From positions 1-47,673 of the forward strand of contig CAUJHK010000038.1 of the NCBI GenBank assembly GCA_963204715.1: a DNA stretch of 47,673 nt. The letters run 5' to 3'. This stretch comes from Pseudomonadota bacterium (GTDB lineage: Bacteria > Pseudomonadota > Alphaproteobacteria > Micavibrionales > Micavibrionaceae). The notes beneath the pieces were generated by a model that did no database searches, was not told the origin of the DNA, and worked only from the letters and a program-made list of their open reading frames with translations. Shown here one piece after another: positions 1 through 8,981 of this stretch; the first letter of the stretch is position 1, and every line of letters starts with the position of its first letter. Made by a program: the position numbers and the translations under genes.

Positions 1-123
1 TTCTATGTCCACATGGCGTGGGGATGGCGGGTGAAGCACCAGCCCTACAAAATCCGCACCACCATAAATTGCGGCCTCCATGGCATCGGGCGTTTTGATA
101 CCGCAGATTTTAATCTTGGTCAT
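1..123 (-). CDS. trpF: Phosphoribosylanthranilate isomerase, N-terminal part (runs off the left edge)
   Basis: The first 41 codons are present and read MTKIKICGIKTPDAMEAAIY and onward, followed by a GGADFVGLVLHPPSPR stretch. The KICGI start and the DFVG-F/L-V strand with SPR are family signatures of the TIM-barrel enzyme that converts N-(5-phosphoribosyl)anthranilate to CdRP in tryptophan synthesis. The conserved cysteine of KICG is present. Its ATG overlaps the pyrF stop by one base (TAATG), so translation is probably coupled to pyrF. The rest of the gene lies outside the window. Confidence 0.9.
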   Translation of the reverse strand, partial: MTKIKICGIKTPDAMEAAIYGGADFVGLVLHPPSPRHVDIE

Positions 124-827
124 TATTGTGCCAATGAGGCGTAAATATCACGGACCGCTGCTTCCGGGTCTTTGGCACCCGTAATGGGTCTTCCAACCAC
201 CAGATGGCTGGCGCCGGCATCCATCGCCTCTTTGGGTGTCATCACGCGCTTCTGGTCCCCCACATCTGCACCAGCAGGTCTGATGCCTGGCACCATCAAA
301 ACAAAGTCTTTGGGAAGGGCGTTTCGTAATGTCTTGATCTCGTGTGCGGAGCAAACGACACCATCAAGGCCGCAGGCGTGGGTGAGCCTAGCCAGACGTT
401 CTACCTGCGCCGCTGGGTCACGACCCTGACCCACTGCTTCAAGGCCATCGGCATCAAGAGATGTAAGAACTGTCACGGCCAAAAGCTTGGTTTTTGGGGC
501 GCAGGCGGCCTTGGCTTGGCGCATCATCTCTGCGCCACCAGACGCATGAAGGTTTAAGAAATAAATATCTAAGCTCGACACGGCACGTATCGCAGAGGAG
601 ACTGTGTTGGGTATGTCATGATATTTTAAGTCTAAAAACATGAATCGATTGACACGCAAAGATAGGATGTCGTGAACCCCTTGTGGACCAAATTTGTTAA
701 AAAATTCAAGACCTAATTTGATGCCACAACCCGCATCCGATAACGCAACGGCTAGTTCCGAAACGCGCCCCATGTCGGTTGAATCAAGTGATGCATAAAT
801 AAGGGGTGGGTTCATATCATGGGTCAT
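123..827 (-). CDS. pyrF: Orotidine 5'-phosphate decarboxylase
   Basis: This 234-residue TIM-barrel enzyme makes UMP from OMP in the last step of pyrimidine synthesis. The catalytic D-x-K-x-x-D core is seen as DLKYHDIPNT at about residues 66-75, with Lys68 as the expected catalytic lysine. The phosphate-binding end MVPGIRP and the late VVGRPI motif are also present. The length is normal for the short bacterial class. The start may be residue 1 or Met5. The gene lies between a LapA-type membrane protein and trpF, and its stop codon overlaps the trpF start. The order ihfB, lapA, pyrF, trpF is familiar from proteobacteria. Confidence 0.96.
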   Translation of the reverse strand: MTHDMNPPLIYASLDSTDMGRVSELAVALSDAGCGIKLGLEFFNKFGPQGVHDILSLRVNRFMFLDLKYHDIPNTVSSAIRAVSSLDIYFLNLHASGGAEMMRQAKAACAPKTKLLAVTVLTSLDADGLEAVGQGRDPAAQVERLARLTHACGLDGVVCSAHEIKTLRNALPKDFVLMVPGIRPAGADVGDQKRVMTPKEAMDAGASHLVVGRPITGAKDPEAAVRDIYASLAQ

Positions 828-828
828 T

Positions 829-1176
829 TTATTTTCTTCCTAATAACTTTAAGGGGGTGATGGCATAGTTGTGCCGTGTGGGTTCAAGGTTTTTTACATC
901 CTCAAGTTGTTTTTCCAGAAGTTTTATTTTCTTGGCTTTGGCGCGGGCTTTGCTACGAAGCCGTCCCATTGCCGCCCATGTCATAATCGCACCGAATATA
1001 AATCCGATGCCTATGGCAAAAAGTACGGGCACGTACACAGGCATGGTAACAGCGTCTTTAAACGGGTTGTAAATAACGGGCACGTCCTGTCCGTTATAAA
1101 CGGCAAAGGTGATTGCGCCTATGAGAAACGGCAATGTCAAAAGCCAGGCCAGTAAAGTGAAAAGAAAATCTTTCAT
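829..1176 (-). CDS. LapA/DUF1049-type small inner-membrane protein
   Basis: About 115 residues starting MKDFLFTLLAWLL. There are two hydrophobic segments, roughly residues 3-25 and 45-70, separated by a short NGQDVPVIYNPF segment, followed by a basic coiled tail rich in Lys and Glu. This topology and the position next to ihfB match the LapA domain family (E. coli YciS), which works with LapB in LPS assembly. The frame is open 20 codons further upstream, but the internal ATG at 1176 has an AAGGA ribosome site five bases ahead, so it is preferred. The gene ends one base before pyrF begins. Function in this organism is inferred only from the family. Confidence 0.75.
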   Translation of the reverse strand: MKDFLFTLLAWLLTLPFLIGAITFAVYNGQDVPVIYNPFKDAVTMPVYVPVLFAIGIGFIFGAIMTWAAMGRLRSKARAKAKKIKLLEKQLEDVKNLEPTRHNYAITPLKLLGRK

Positions 1177-1218
1177 ATCGTCCTTTTTAATGCGCCGCGC
1201 GGGGTGTGTCCAGACAAC

Positions 1219-1246
1219 AAAAAAGGGAAGCCGCAAAGACTCCCCC
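1219..1246 (-). terminator. Rho-independent terminator after ihfB
   Basis: On the minus strand an 8-bp stem GGGGAGTC/GGCTTCCC (two wobble pairs) with a five-base loop is followed by six T residues. It sits 28 bases past the ihfB stop. Confidence 0.7.
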
Positions 1247-1273
1247 TTTTAAAATTTATCCTGTAAGGAAGGC

Positions 1274-1576
1274 TTACTCATCCTCACCATGGTCATGGCC
1301 GCCGTTTAAACGCTCCCGCAGGCCTTTGCCTGTTTTAAAGAAGGGCAGGCGTTTGGCATCCACTTTTACGGTTTCGCCCGTGCGCGGGTTGCGGCCAATA
1401 CGCGCATCGCGTGATTTTACGGAGAATGCGCCAAAGCCACGAAGCTCCACACGGTCACCCTTGGCCAGCGCGCCAGATATTTCATCAAAGACGGTATCTA
1501 CCAGTTTTTCAACATCGCGTAAGAACAAATGGGGGTTGCGGTCCGCCAGTTTTTGTATGAGTTCGGATTTGGTCAT
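1274..1576 (-). CDS. ihfB: Integration host factor beta subunit
   Basis: A 100-residue DNABII protein beginning [11 protein letters not shown]. It forms a heterodimer with IhfA that bends DNA by more than 160 degrees and serves replication, recombination and sigma-54 promoters. Diagnostic are the RGFGAFSVK beta strand and the arm [10 protein letters not shown] with the intercalating Pro, followed by [20 protein letters not shown]. The C-terminus carries a short acidic HGEDE tail. A TTG two codons earlier sits only four bases from the AAGGAG site, while the ATG at 1576 is ten away; family N-termini favour the ATG. The gene is downstream of rpsA but separated from it by a strong terminator, so it probably has its own promoter in 1583-1723. 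Confidence 0.95.
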   Translation of the reverse strand: MTKSELIQKLADRNPHLFLRDVEKLVDTVFDEISGALAKGDRVELRGFGAFSVKSRDARIGRNPRTGETVKVDAKRLPFFKTGKGLRERLNGGHDHGEDE

Positions 1577-1723
1577 GTCCAAATAACTCCTTTAAATGCC
1601 TGATATAGCTTTAGAATGACGCAAAACCACCCCCACCGTCAAGTAAAAGCTTGAAGGAGAAGGCTTTTTTGAAGATTGTCTGGCTAAAATCCTTTGTTTT
1701 CTGCGGATGATGTTGTTTTTTGT

Positions 1724-1751
1724 AAAAAAACCGCCCCTGTTCATGGGGCGG
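1724..1751 (-). terminator. Rho-independent terminator after rpsA
   Basis: On the minus strand CCGCCCC and GGGGCGG form a perfect 7-bp GC stem around a seven-base loop, followed directly by seven T residues. It lies 29 bases past the rpsA stop. Confidence 0.92.
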
Positions 1752-1779
1752 GCTAAATGGTTAATGGAAGGAAAGCGGA

Positions 1780-3567
1780 TTATTCGGCTTTGTCTTCGCT
1801 GCTTGCGTCTGCGTCATCGGTCTTTTTGGCTTTTTTGGCCGCTGGCTTTTTGGCAGGAGCTTTCTCCGCTTTTGGCTCAGACTTGCCAAGGGCTGCGCCC
1901 AAGATGTCGCCAAGGCTTGCACCAGATTCGGTAGAACCGAATTGCTCTAGTGCTTGCTTGTCCTCATCCAGCTCGCGTGCCTTGATAGAAAGGAGTGCAT
2001 GCTTTTTCTTCTTGTCGAACGACAAGACTTTTGCATCCACTTTTTCGCCAACGGCAAAACGGTCGGGGCGTTGTTCTGATCTCTCGCGTGACAGGTCGGC
2101 CTTTTTAATGGTGCCGGTCATGTCATCCGCCAAGGATACTTCGATGCTGTTTGCGGTCACTTCCGTGACAGTCCCAGTTACCACTGCGCCTTTAGGCAAG
2201 CCTTTTCCGGTGCCTTCAGGTTCAGCTACCAGCTGTTTCATGCCCAATGCAACACGTTCTTTTTCCGCATCGATATCAAGGATTTTAACCTTCACAGTGT
2301 CGCCCTTTTTGTAGTTTTTAAGGACGTCTTCTGACTGGTCTTCCCATGATATGTCAGAGAGGTGAACCATGCCGTCGATGTCATCATCAACACCCACGAA
2401 CAAACCAAACTCGGTAATGTTGCGGATTTCGCCTGACAGCTCATCGTTGACCTTGTGCTTGTCGGCAAAGGTCGCCCATGGGTTTTCCTGACATTGTTTG
2501 ATGCCAAGGGAAATGCGGCGTTTTTCCAAGTCCACTTCCAAAACCTGAACTTCTATTTCCTGTGATGTGGAAACGATTTTTCCAGGGTGGACGTTTTTCT
2601 TGGTCCATGACATTTCGGACACGTGAACAAGGCCTTCGATTCCATTTTCCAGTTCCACAAACGCGCCGTAATCGGTGATGTTTGTGATACGGCCTTTGAA
2701 ACGAACGCCCACAGGGTATTTGGATACAACACCTTCCCATGGGTCGCTTTCCAGCTGTTTCATGCCCAAAGAAATACGGCCATTTTCCGCATTGTAGCGG
2801 ATAACCTGCACATCCACGGTCTGACCAACGGACAAGACTTCGGATGGATGGTTGACGCGTTTCCAAGATATGTCGGTAACGTGCAACAATCCGTCCACGC
2901 CGCCAAGGTCAATAAACGCACCATAATCGGTGATGTTTTTAACAAGACCTTGAACAACAGATCCTTCCTTGATGGTTTCAAGCAGGTCTGTGCGTGCCAC
3001 ATCACGTGATTCTTCCAGCACCGCACGGCGGGAAACAACAATGTTTCCGCGTTGACGGTCCATTTTCAAAATCAGGAATGGCTGTGGTGTGCCCATCAAA
3101 GGGCCAACATCGCGCACGGGGCGAATGTCCACTTGTGATCCAGGCAAGAACGCAACCGCGCCGCCAAGGTCAACCGTAAATCCGCCTTTAACGCGGCCAA
3201 AGATAACGCCCGTAACGCGTTCTGCCTTGGTTGATGCTTTTTCAAGGTCAATCCAGACTTCTTCGCGGCGTGCTTTTTCGCGGGAAAGAACAGTCTCTCC
3301 ATCGCGGTTTTCCATGCGGTCAACATACACTTCAACAATGTCGCCCACGCGGATTTCAGATTCTTGACCTGGTGTTGTGAATTCGCGAAGCGCCACACGG
3401 CCTTCGGATTTCAAACCCACGTCGATAATCACGGCGTCGTCTTGTACTTCAATAACTCGTCCTTTTACAACGCTGCCCTCAATTTTACCTTGGTTGGTTT
3501 CATTCAGTAGCGCTGCAAAGTCGATTGAATCGCTGTTGTCAGCGATTTTCATAGATGCTTTACCCAT
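1780..3567 (-). CDS. rpsA: 30S ribosomal protein S1
   Basis: A 595-residue protein with six S1 (OB-fold) repeats, spotted as recurrent [91 protein letters not shown] and a final weaker repeat. S1 binds mRNA on the small subunit and helps unfold leaders. The C-terminal tail is Lys/Ala/Glu-rich. The ATG at 3567 has AGGAA eight bases ahead; a second in-frame ATG lies five codons later. The gene follows cmk, as in many proteobacteria, with a 200-base leader that contains a 14-bp palindrome. Length is slightly above the usual 555-570 because of the tail. Confidence 0.97.
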   Translation of the reverse strand: [595 protein letters not shown]

Positions 3568-3663
3568 AATGGTAGTTCCTTTTCTCGTATTTTTGATAGA
3601 TCCTTAAAATCGCCCGTTACCCCGTAAAGACGGCAGACGATGGGATCTTCATATCCCCCATAG

Positions 3664-3677
3664 AACGCCTTGGCGTT
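3664..3677. repeat. 14-bp perfect palindrome in the rpsA leader
   Basis: AACGCCTTGGCGTT, a perfect palindrome about 100 bases upstream of the rpsA start. It could be a regulator site or fold as a short RNA hairpin in an autoregulated S1 leader. No T-run follows it on either strand, so it is not a normal terminator. Confidence 0.5.
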
Positions 3678-3768
3678 TTGGATTTATGAGGGATGAGGGG
3701 TTTTTAGGGGTTTTGGCAGCCAAAAGCAAGGGGTTTTTGCAGAGTTCGAAAAAACAAAACCCTGGTTT

Positions 3769-4434
3769 TCAAGACCGTTGCAAGCCCTTAAGAACAATAG
3801 CAAGGGCGGCGGCAAAGGCGGCGTCCGCATCCAGCATGCTGGTGTCCAGAATATGGGCGTCCTCGGCGGGTTTTAAAGGCGCGGTATCACGCCCTGAATC
3901 TCTTGCATCCCGCTCGGTCATGTCGGCCATCACAGCCTCCATGGAGGTTTTAAGGCCTTTGGCCGTCAGTTCAAGATAGCGGCGTTTGCTGCGCACTTCG
4001 GTGGACGCCGTGACAAACAATTTTACATCCGCATCAGGGCAAATGACGGTGCCAATATCACGCCCATCCATCACAACACCCGCAATACCTTCAGGCGGGC
4101 TTGCTGCAAAATCCTTTTGAAATTGCAGCAAAGCCTCTCGCACTTGCGGATATTTCGCAACCTTTGAGGCATCCTGCCCTGCTTCATCCGTGCGAAGGGC
4201 AGGGTTTTGCAAATCTTCGGCTTTAAGGCTATGTGCAAAGTTTTGTGCAGCAAAGACAGCATCGGATTCAAACTCGGGGTTTCCGCCCCCATCGCGCACA
4301 GCCTTTCCCACGGCGCGGTACAGCGTGCCCGTGTCCAGATAGGCAAATCCCAGATGCCGTGCCAGCCGCCGTGCCAGTGTGCCTTTGCCGCTGGCCGCAG
4401 GGCCGTCAATCGCTATAACATAATGTGCGCTCAT
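3769..4434 (-). CDS. cmk: Cytidylate kinase
   Basis: This 221-residue NMP kinase phosphorylates CMP and dCMP with ATP. The Walker A loop GPAASGKGT is at residues 11-19. The substrate-binding DGRDIGTVICPDADVKLFVTAS segment and the lid R-x-x-R-DARDSGRDTAPLKPAEDA are both intact. No clear ribosome site precedes the ATG. The gene lies between aroA and rpsA, the common aroA-cmk-rpsA arrangement, but here a plus-strand lipoprotein gene is inserted between aroA and cmk. Confidence 0.95.
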   Translation of the reverse strand: MSAHYVIAIDGPAASGKGTLARRLARHLGFAYLDTGTLYRAVGKAVRDGGGNPEFESDAVFAAQNFAHSLKAEDLQNPALRTDEAGQDASKVAKYPQVREALLQFQKDFAASPPEGIAGVVMDGRDIGTVICPDADVKLFVTASTEVRSKRRYLELTAKGLKTSMEAVMADMTERDARDSGRDTAPLKPAEDAHILDTSMLDADAAFAAALAIVLKGLQRS

Positions 4435-4539
4435 GGGGTGGCATCATAGGGTGCAACATGGCGGTCATAAAGCAAAAAATGAAGAGGGTGCGCAAAACAT
4501 GGCTTTGCTTGCAACTCTGGCCATGGCAGGATGGCGCCC

Positions 4540-5157
4540 ATGAAACATCGGGCGCGTATTTTCTGGATAGTCTTTTTTGCTGCGTTATTGGCGGGGTGTG
4601 CTACAGGCATCGACACGCAGAAATATAATGTACGCTCCAGCACGCCTGAATCCTTTACGATATGCCATGGCTATAGCTGCACGCATAAATCCAAGACTGG
4701 ATTTAACGATAAAGAATGGAAGAAAATTGCTGCAATATTTAAAAACAAGCCTGCCAAGGATGAAGCCTTAGAGCGCAGCAAAATAGGCAAAGCCATCGCA
4801 ACGATGGAAGGCATCACAGGCGCGAAAACGGGCACGTCCGTTGACATGGGACAGGCCGTGTCGTTCAAGGAAAATATCTATCAGCTTGACTGTATTGATG
4901 AAACCGTCAACACATCGCAATGTGTCGCGATGTTGCAGCATGCAGGGCTTTTAAAGTTTTATGAAGGCGCGCTTCCCACGCACCGCGGCTATTTCATAGA
5001 TGGCCGCTGGCCGCACAATACGGCTGTTATAAAGGGGATTAAAAGCGGTGATTTATGGGCGGTGGATTCGTTCTACCGCGCCAATGGGCAAGAGCCGTAT
5101 ATTGTGCCGCGCGCAGACTGGCTTTCTGGCTGGCGGCCCCCAGGCGCGACGCAGTGA
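4540..5157 (+). CDS. Putative lipoprotein with a Cys-His-Asp pattern
   Basis: About 205 residues. A signal peptide with a lipobox LLAGC puts the lipidated cysteine at residue 20. I do not recognise the family with confidence. The C-terminal half has the order Cys (QLDCIDE), His (WPHNTAVI), Asp (LWAVDSFYRANG), which is the order of catalytic residues in papain-fold transglutaminase-like or NlpC/P60-like enzymes. That reading is an inference. The ATG at 4540 is nine bases after AGG, while the ATG at 4531 is adjacent to it, so 4540 is chosen. The gene runs against its neighbours and separates aroA from cmk. Confidence 0.7.
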   Translation: MKHRARIFWIVFFAALLAGCATGIDTQKYNVRSSTPESFTICHGYSCTHKSKTGFNDKEWKKIAAIFKNKPAKDEALERSKIGKAIATMEGITGAKTGTSVDMGQAVSFKENIYQLDCIDETVNTSQCVAMLQHAGLLKFYEGALPTHRGYFIDGRWPHNTAVIKGIKSGDLWAVDSFYRANGQEPYIVPRADWLSGWRPPGATQ

Positions 5158-5164
5158 TGCGTGA

Positions 5165-6511
5165 TTATTGAATCACCTTATCATGGGCCAGCCCATTTAT
5201 CAGGCTCACAAAATTTGGAAAACTTGTCGCCACGGGGGATATGTCGTCGATGCTGATGGGCTCATCACTGGCCAGCCCCAGCACCAAAAAGCTCATAGCG
5301 ATACGGTGGTCAAGCGCGGTTTTTATGGTGGTGCCTCCCTTTGGGGGCTTGCCGTGGCCGTGGATGGTCAGGGATGCTTCACCCATCTCGCAGTCCACGC
5401 CGCAGGCTTTAAGACCTTCATACATCATCAAAAGCCTGTCGCTTTCTTTCACCCGCAGCTCATCCAAGCCCGTTAAATAGGTTGTGCCGTTTGTGCATGC
5501 CGCCGCGACGGACAAAATGGGGATTTCATCAATCATGCTCGGCACGCGCAATGCGGGGACGGTAATACCTTTTAAGGTTTGACTGGCCTTGATGCGCAAA
5601 TCGGCCACAGGTTCGCCCGCTTCAATCCGCTGGTTTTCGAAGGTTATGTCCGCGCCCATCTCCCCCAGAGTCACAAAAACGGCATTGCGGCGCGGGTTCA
5701 TGCCTATGCGGGGCAAAAGGATGTCAGAGCCACCTACGATAAGGGCCGCCACGGCAGGAAAGGCGGCAGAGCTGGGGTCGGATGGGACGTATATGTCTGC
5801 GCCTTTTAAACCCTGTCCCCCTTTTAAATGAACAGCCTGCGCACCATCTTTTAAATCTTCAACATCCACGGTCACACCAAAATGGCGGAGCATGTTTTCG
5901 GTATGATCGCGGGTAGGGATGGTTTCAATGACGGTTGTCACGCCATCGCCGCAAAGCCCTGCGAGCATGATGGCAGATTTCACTTGCGCCGACACGACGG
6001 GTAATTTGTAGTAAATGGGCTTTGGTTTGGCCGCACCATATATGGTCATTGGAAGCTTGCCGCCTTCGGCCGCTTCAAACGTCGCGCCCATGTCTGATAG
6101 CGGGGTAATAACGCGTCCCATCGGGCGTTTGGACAAGGACGCATCGCCAGTAAAGGTCGCTGTAATATCATGTCCCCCTATAAGACCTGCCAAAAGCCTT
6201 GTAGATGTGCCACTATTGCCCATCTCTAAGGCGTGGGCGGGGGATTTGAGGTTGCCTATGCCAACGCCTTCGCAAACCCATGTGCCGTCGGCCATTTTGT
6301 CTATTTTAGCGCCCATGGCACGCATGGCGGCGGCGGTGTTCAAAACATCCTCGCCTTCCAAAAGCCCATGAACCACCGTTTTCCCGCTGGCAACCCCGCC
6401 CAGCATTAGGGATCGGTGGGAGATGGATTTATCACCTGGAATAGGGGCCGTGCCGCTCAAAGGCTTGGCGCGAGAGGATGTCGCAGGTTTTTGGGGCGCG
6501 TTATGTGTCAT
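5165..6511 (-). CDS. aroA: 3-phosphoshikimate 1-carboxyvinyltransferase (EPSP synthase)
   Basis: A 448-residue shikimate-pathway enzyme that transfers the enolpyruvyl group of PEP to shikimate 3-phosphate. Visible motifs are PGDKSISHRS at residues 25-34, GNSGTSTRLLAGL, RPMGRVITPL, SAQVKSA, RVKESDR and the late DHRIAMSF. The frame can be extended to a TTG at 6547, but the ATG at 6511 gives the usual N-terminus. The gene lies just downstream of the GGDEF/EAL gene, 54 bases away, and just after a convergent lipoprotein gene (7 bases between stops). Confidence 0.95.
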   Translation of the reverse strand: MTHNAPQKPATSSRAKPLSGTAPIPGDKSISHRSLMLGGVASGKTVVHGLLEGEDVLNTAAAMRAMGAKIDKMADGTWVCEGVGIGNLKSPAHALEMGNSGTSTRLLAGLIGGHDITATFTGDASLSKRPMGRVITPLSDMGATFEAAEGGKLPMTIYGAAKPKPIYYKLPVVSAQVKSAIMLAGLCGDGVTTVIETIPTRDHTENMLRHFGVTVDVEDLKDGAQAVHLKGGQGLKGADIYVPSDPSSAAFPAVAALIVGGSDILLPRIGMNPRRNAVFVTLGEMGADITFENQRIEAGEPVADLRIKASQTLKGITVPALRVPSMIDEIPILSVAAACTNGTTYLTGLDELRVKESDRLLMMYEGLKACGVDCEMGEASLTIHGHGKPPKGGTTIKTALDHRIAMSFLVLGLASDEPISIDDISPVATSFPNFVSLINGLAHDKVIQ

Positions 6512-6565
6512 GCGCCTTGTTTTAAAGAGATTGCCCGCGCCTGACAAGGGGATGGGCTTAGAGTT

Positions 6566-8743
6566 TTATTTATCAAAAACCGACAGGCTGCCTTTGTAGG
6601 ATTTAATGAATTTTACAAAGTCATCCACGGGGATTGGTTTGGAATAACGGAAGCCTTGCACCTCATCGCATTTTTGGGCGAGCAGGAATTGTTCATGCTC
6701 CTTGGTTTCCACACCTTCAGCGATAACTTGCAAATTTAAGGAGTGGCCAAGGTTTACAATGGTGCGGGCAATGGCCGCATCATCGGAATTGTTCAGCGCA
6801 TTGCGGATAAAAGACTGGTCAATTTTCAAGCGGTCAATCGGGAATTGGCGCAAATAAGACAAGGATGAATAGCCCGTACCAAAGTCATCAATCGCCAGCT
6901 CAACGCCCAGTGCGTGAAGCTTTTGTAAAGTTTCTATTGTGTGGTTGATGTCGTCCATAAAGACGCTCTCGGTAACTTCCAGCTCAAGGTTGTGGGGCTT
7001 CAGACCAGTTTCTTTTAGGCATCGCGCCACCGAGGCAACAATGTCAGACTGGTAAAACTGCGCGCCTGATACGTTCACGGCCACGCGGATATTGTGCCCA
7101 GCCTCTTGCCATTTCGCGGCCTGAATACAGGCATATTCCAAAACCCATTCGCCAATGGGCACAATAAGACCAGATTGTTCGGCAATGGGGACAAACTCGG
7201 CAGGAGATATAAATTGCCCGCCCTGTTTGCTATCATCTTTTTTAAACCAGCGCAGCAATCCTTCCGCGCCGATAATTCTGCCGTTGTTCAAATCAAATTG
7301 TGGCTGGAAATAAAGCATCAACTCTTTTGCTTCAAGCGCATCGCGCAAATCACGCAAAAGCTGGAATCGAAGCTGCACGGCTCTGTCGAAATCTTCAGAA
7401 TATTCCTTGATGGTGTCGCGTCCTTCTTCCTTGGCGCGGTTTAAGGCTATGTCGGCGTTTTTCAAAACCTGGTCGGGGTCCATCCCATCATCGGGGAAGG
7501 TTGACACACCCACAGAAGCCCGCACCTGAAAGCTTTCATTGAACACTTTAAAGGGCTCGGACTTGATGACGCTCACAACTTTTTCGGCAATGTCGCGGGC
7601 TGTGTTTATGTCAGTGGACAAAGGCATGGTGATGGCAAATTCATCCTCACCTGATCGCGCGACCACGGCGCTTTCGGGCAAGGCGGCACGCAGGCGTTTT
7701 CCCACACCGCGCAAAATCGCATCACCAATATTATGGCCCATGGAATCATTGATATCTTTAAAATGGTCAAGGTCTAGTGCGATAACGGCAAAGCGTTTGG
7801 GGCTTCTGGTGTCATCATCATTGGCCGTGCGGGCAAGGTCAGTAAGCTTTTGCAAAAACTGGATACGGTTTGGCAGGCCTGTCAGCTGGTCATAGTAAGC
7901 AAGTTTATGAATTTTATCTTCAGCTGCAGATTTTATCTGACGGATGTTGTCGGCATTTTGTTGAATCAGGGATTGCGCCATGGAGATGGCGCCGCCCACC
8001 TCGTCATTAATATCAAAGGGAGAGGGCTTTATGTCAGGATTTTCAGGATTTTCAGACGCTGCCAGCAAATTGTCACGCATAAACAAGATAGGCTCCAAAA
8101 GCCATTTGGACAAAGATATCATCAAAACAGCCGTCACAAAGGCGGATAGCAAGAACATAATCGCCAACGATTTGTTCACAAATGACAAAAGCGCAGGCAC
8201 AACATTGGTAGAAGATAGCTTGGCCACAACAACATAGGGGCGTCTTAAGTCTGTGGATGTGTAAACCACTTCATAGCTGTTGCCATCAACACTTCTATAG
8301 CTTTTATCAAGGCTGGCCATGTCCAGCATAACCATGGAAACAGGCTCGCCATAGCTACCCAGAAACGTAAGATCCGCCGAGTAAACAGTAAAGCCATCGA
8401 TAATAGTGGAGCCATTGATACGCGCTGCCTGTTCTTGCGTGATGGGGGATTGCAACATATCACTCACTTCGCCAATGGCAGGGGAGAGGATAGAGCGGCC
8501 AATTCCTTTGACCTCATCCAAAAGCATGGCTTCTTGCTCTTTAAAGCTGGCAATCAAAATGGCACTTTGAATAACAAGGATGGTCAAAAACGCACTCAAG
8601 GCAATGCGCCAGCTGATCTTTGATCGCCAGATATTGGTTGTTGCCGCGCGGCCTAAAAACGCCCCGACGCCAGATTTTTCTTTTGCGCGCTGTGCCATGC
8701 CGTTCGTTGTGCCGCTTAATCCCTGCGCCCTTGTAAAAGCCAT
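6566..8743 (-). CDS. Membrane-anchored GGDEF/EAL protein (c-di-GMP phosphodiesterase candidate)
   Basis: About 725 residues. One N-terminal transmembrane helix, a periplasmic segment of some 120 residues, and a second helix (LAIMFLLSAFVTAVLMISL) lead into a linker, a GGDEF domain and a C-terminal EAL domain. The GGDEF signature reads SGEDEF (near residue 363), so the second glycine is lost and cyclase activity is doubtful. The EAL domain keeps its metal and catalytic residues: AEGLLRW in place of EALLRW, VNVSGAQF, ELEVTES, AIDDFGTGYSS, LKIDQSF and VIAEGVET. Net hydrolysis of c-di-GMP is therefore the better guess. The ATG at 8743 has AGGG six bases ahead; an ATG at 8779 is also possible. Confidence 0.92.
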   Translation of the reverse strand: MAFTRAQGLSGTTNGMAQRAKEKSGVGAFLGRAATTNIWRSKISWRIALSAFLTILVIQSAILIASFKEQEAMLLDEVKGIGRSILSPAIGEVSDMLQSPITQEQAARINGSTIIDGFTVYSADLTFLGSYGEPVSMVMLDMASLDKSYRSVDGNSYEVVYTSTDLRRPYVVVAKLSSTNVVPALLSFVNKSLAIMFLLSAFVTAVLMISLSKWLLEPILFMRDNLLAASENPENPDIKPSPFDINDEVGGAISMAQSLIQQNADNIRQIKSAAEDKIHKLAYYDQLTGLPNRIQFLQKLTDLARTANDDDTRSPKRFAVIALDLDHFKDINDSMGHNIGDAILRGVGKRLRAALPESAVVARSGEDEFAITMPLSTDINTARDIAEKVVSVIKSEPFKVFNESFQVRASVGVSTFPDDGMDPDQVLKNADIALNRAKEEGRDTIKEYSEDFDRAVQLRFQLLRDLRDALEAKELMLYFQPQFDLNNGRIIGAEGLLRWFKKDDSKQGGQFISPAEFVPIAEQSGLIVPIGEWVLEYACIQAAKWQEAGHNIRVAVNVSGAQFYQSDIVASVARCLKETGLKPHNLELEVTESVFMDDINHTIETLQKLHALGVELAIDDFGTGYSSLSYLRQFPIDRLKIDQSFIRNALNNSDDAAIARTIVNLGHSLNLQVIAEGVETKEHEQFLLAQKCDEVQGFRYSKPIPVDDFVKFIKSYKGSLSVFDK

Positions 8744-8933
8744 TAGAAACCCTATAAAATTTTGTGATACCTGCCCCATTGCCGTCCGTAAGACACACAG
8801 ATACGTGATTTAGTTTAAAGCAGGATACTTAAGAAGATGTTACCAAAACCCTGTGGAATCAAGGCTCATAAGCAAAGTCTAATCCGATAACACCTTCGTT
8901 TAAAAGGTTTTTTTTGACTACAAGTGTCATGGA

Positions 8934-8969
8934 AAAATTTTTATTAAAATTTTTATTAAAATTTTTGTA
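8934..8969. repeat. Three 12-bp AT-only tandem repeats
   Basis: The unit AAAATTTTTATT occurs twice perfectly, and a third copy decays to AAAATTTTTGTA. It lies just past the hisI stop and some 190 bases upstream of the GGDEF/EAL start, in an AT-rich stretch. It might act as an upstream promoter element or bent DNA. Confidence 0.6.
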
Positions 8970-8981
8970 TAATTTGTAGCA

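Noticed and set aside
1757-2314. Plus-strand open frame antisense to the 3' end of rpsA
   Set aside because: Covers well-supported S1 repeats and the terminator; sequence is Ser/Phe-rich shadow.
8944-8959. TTAA repeats in the 12-bp tandem array as CtrA boxes
   Set aside because: Spacing between the TTAA units is eight bases, not seven.
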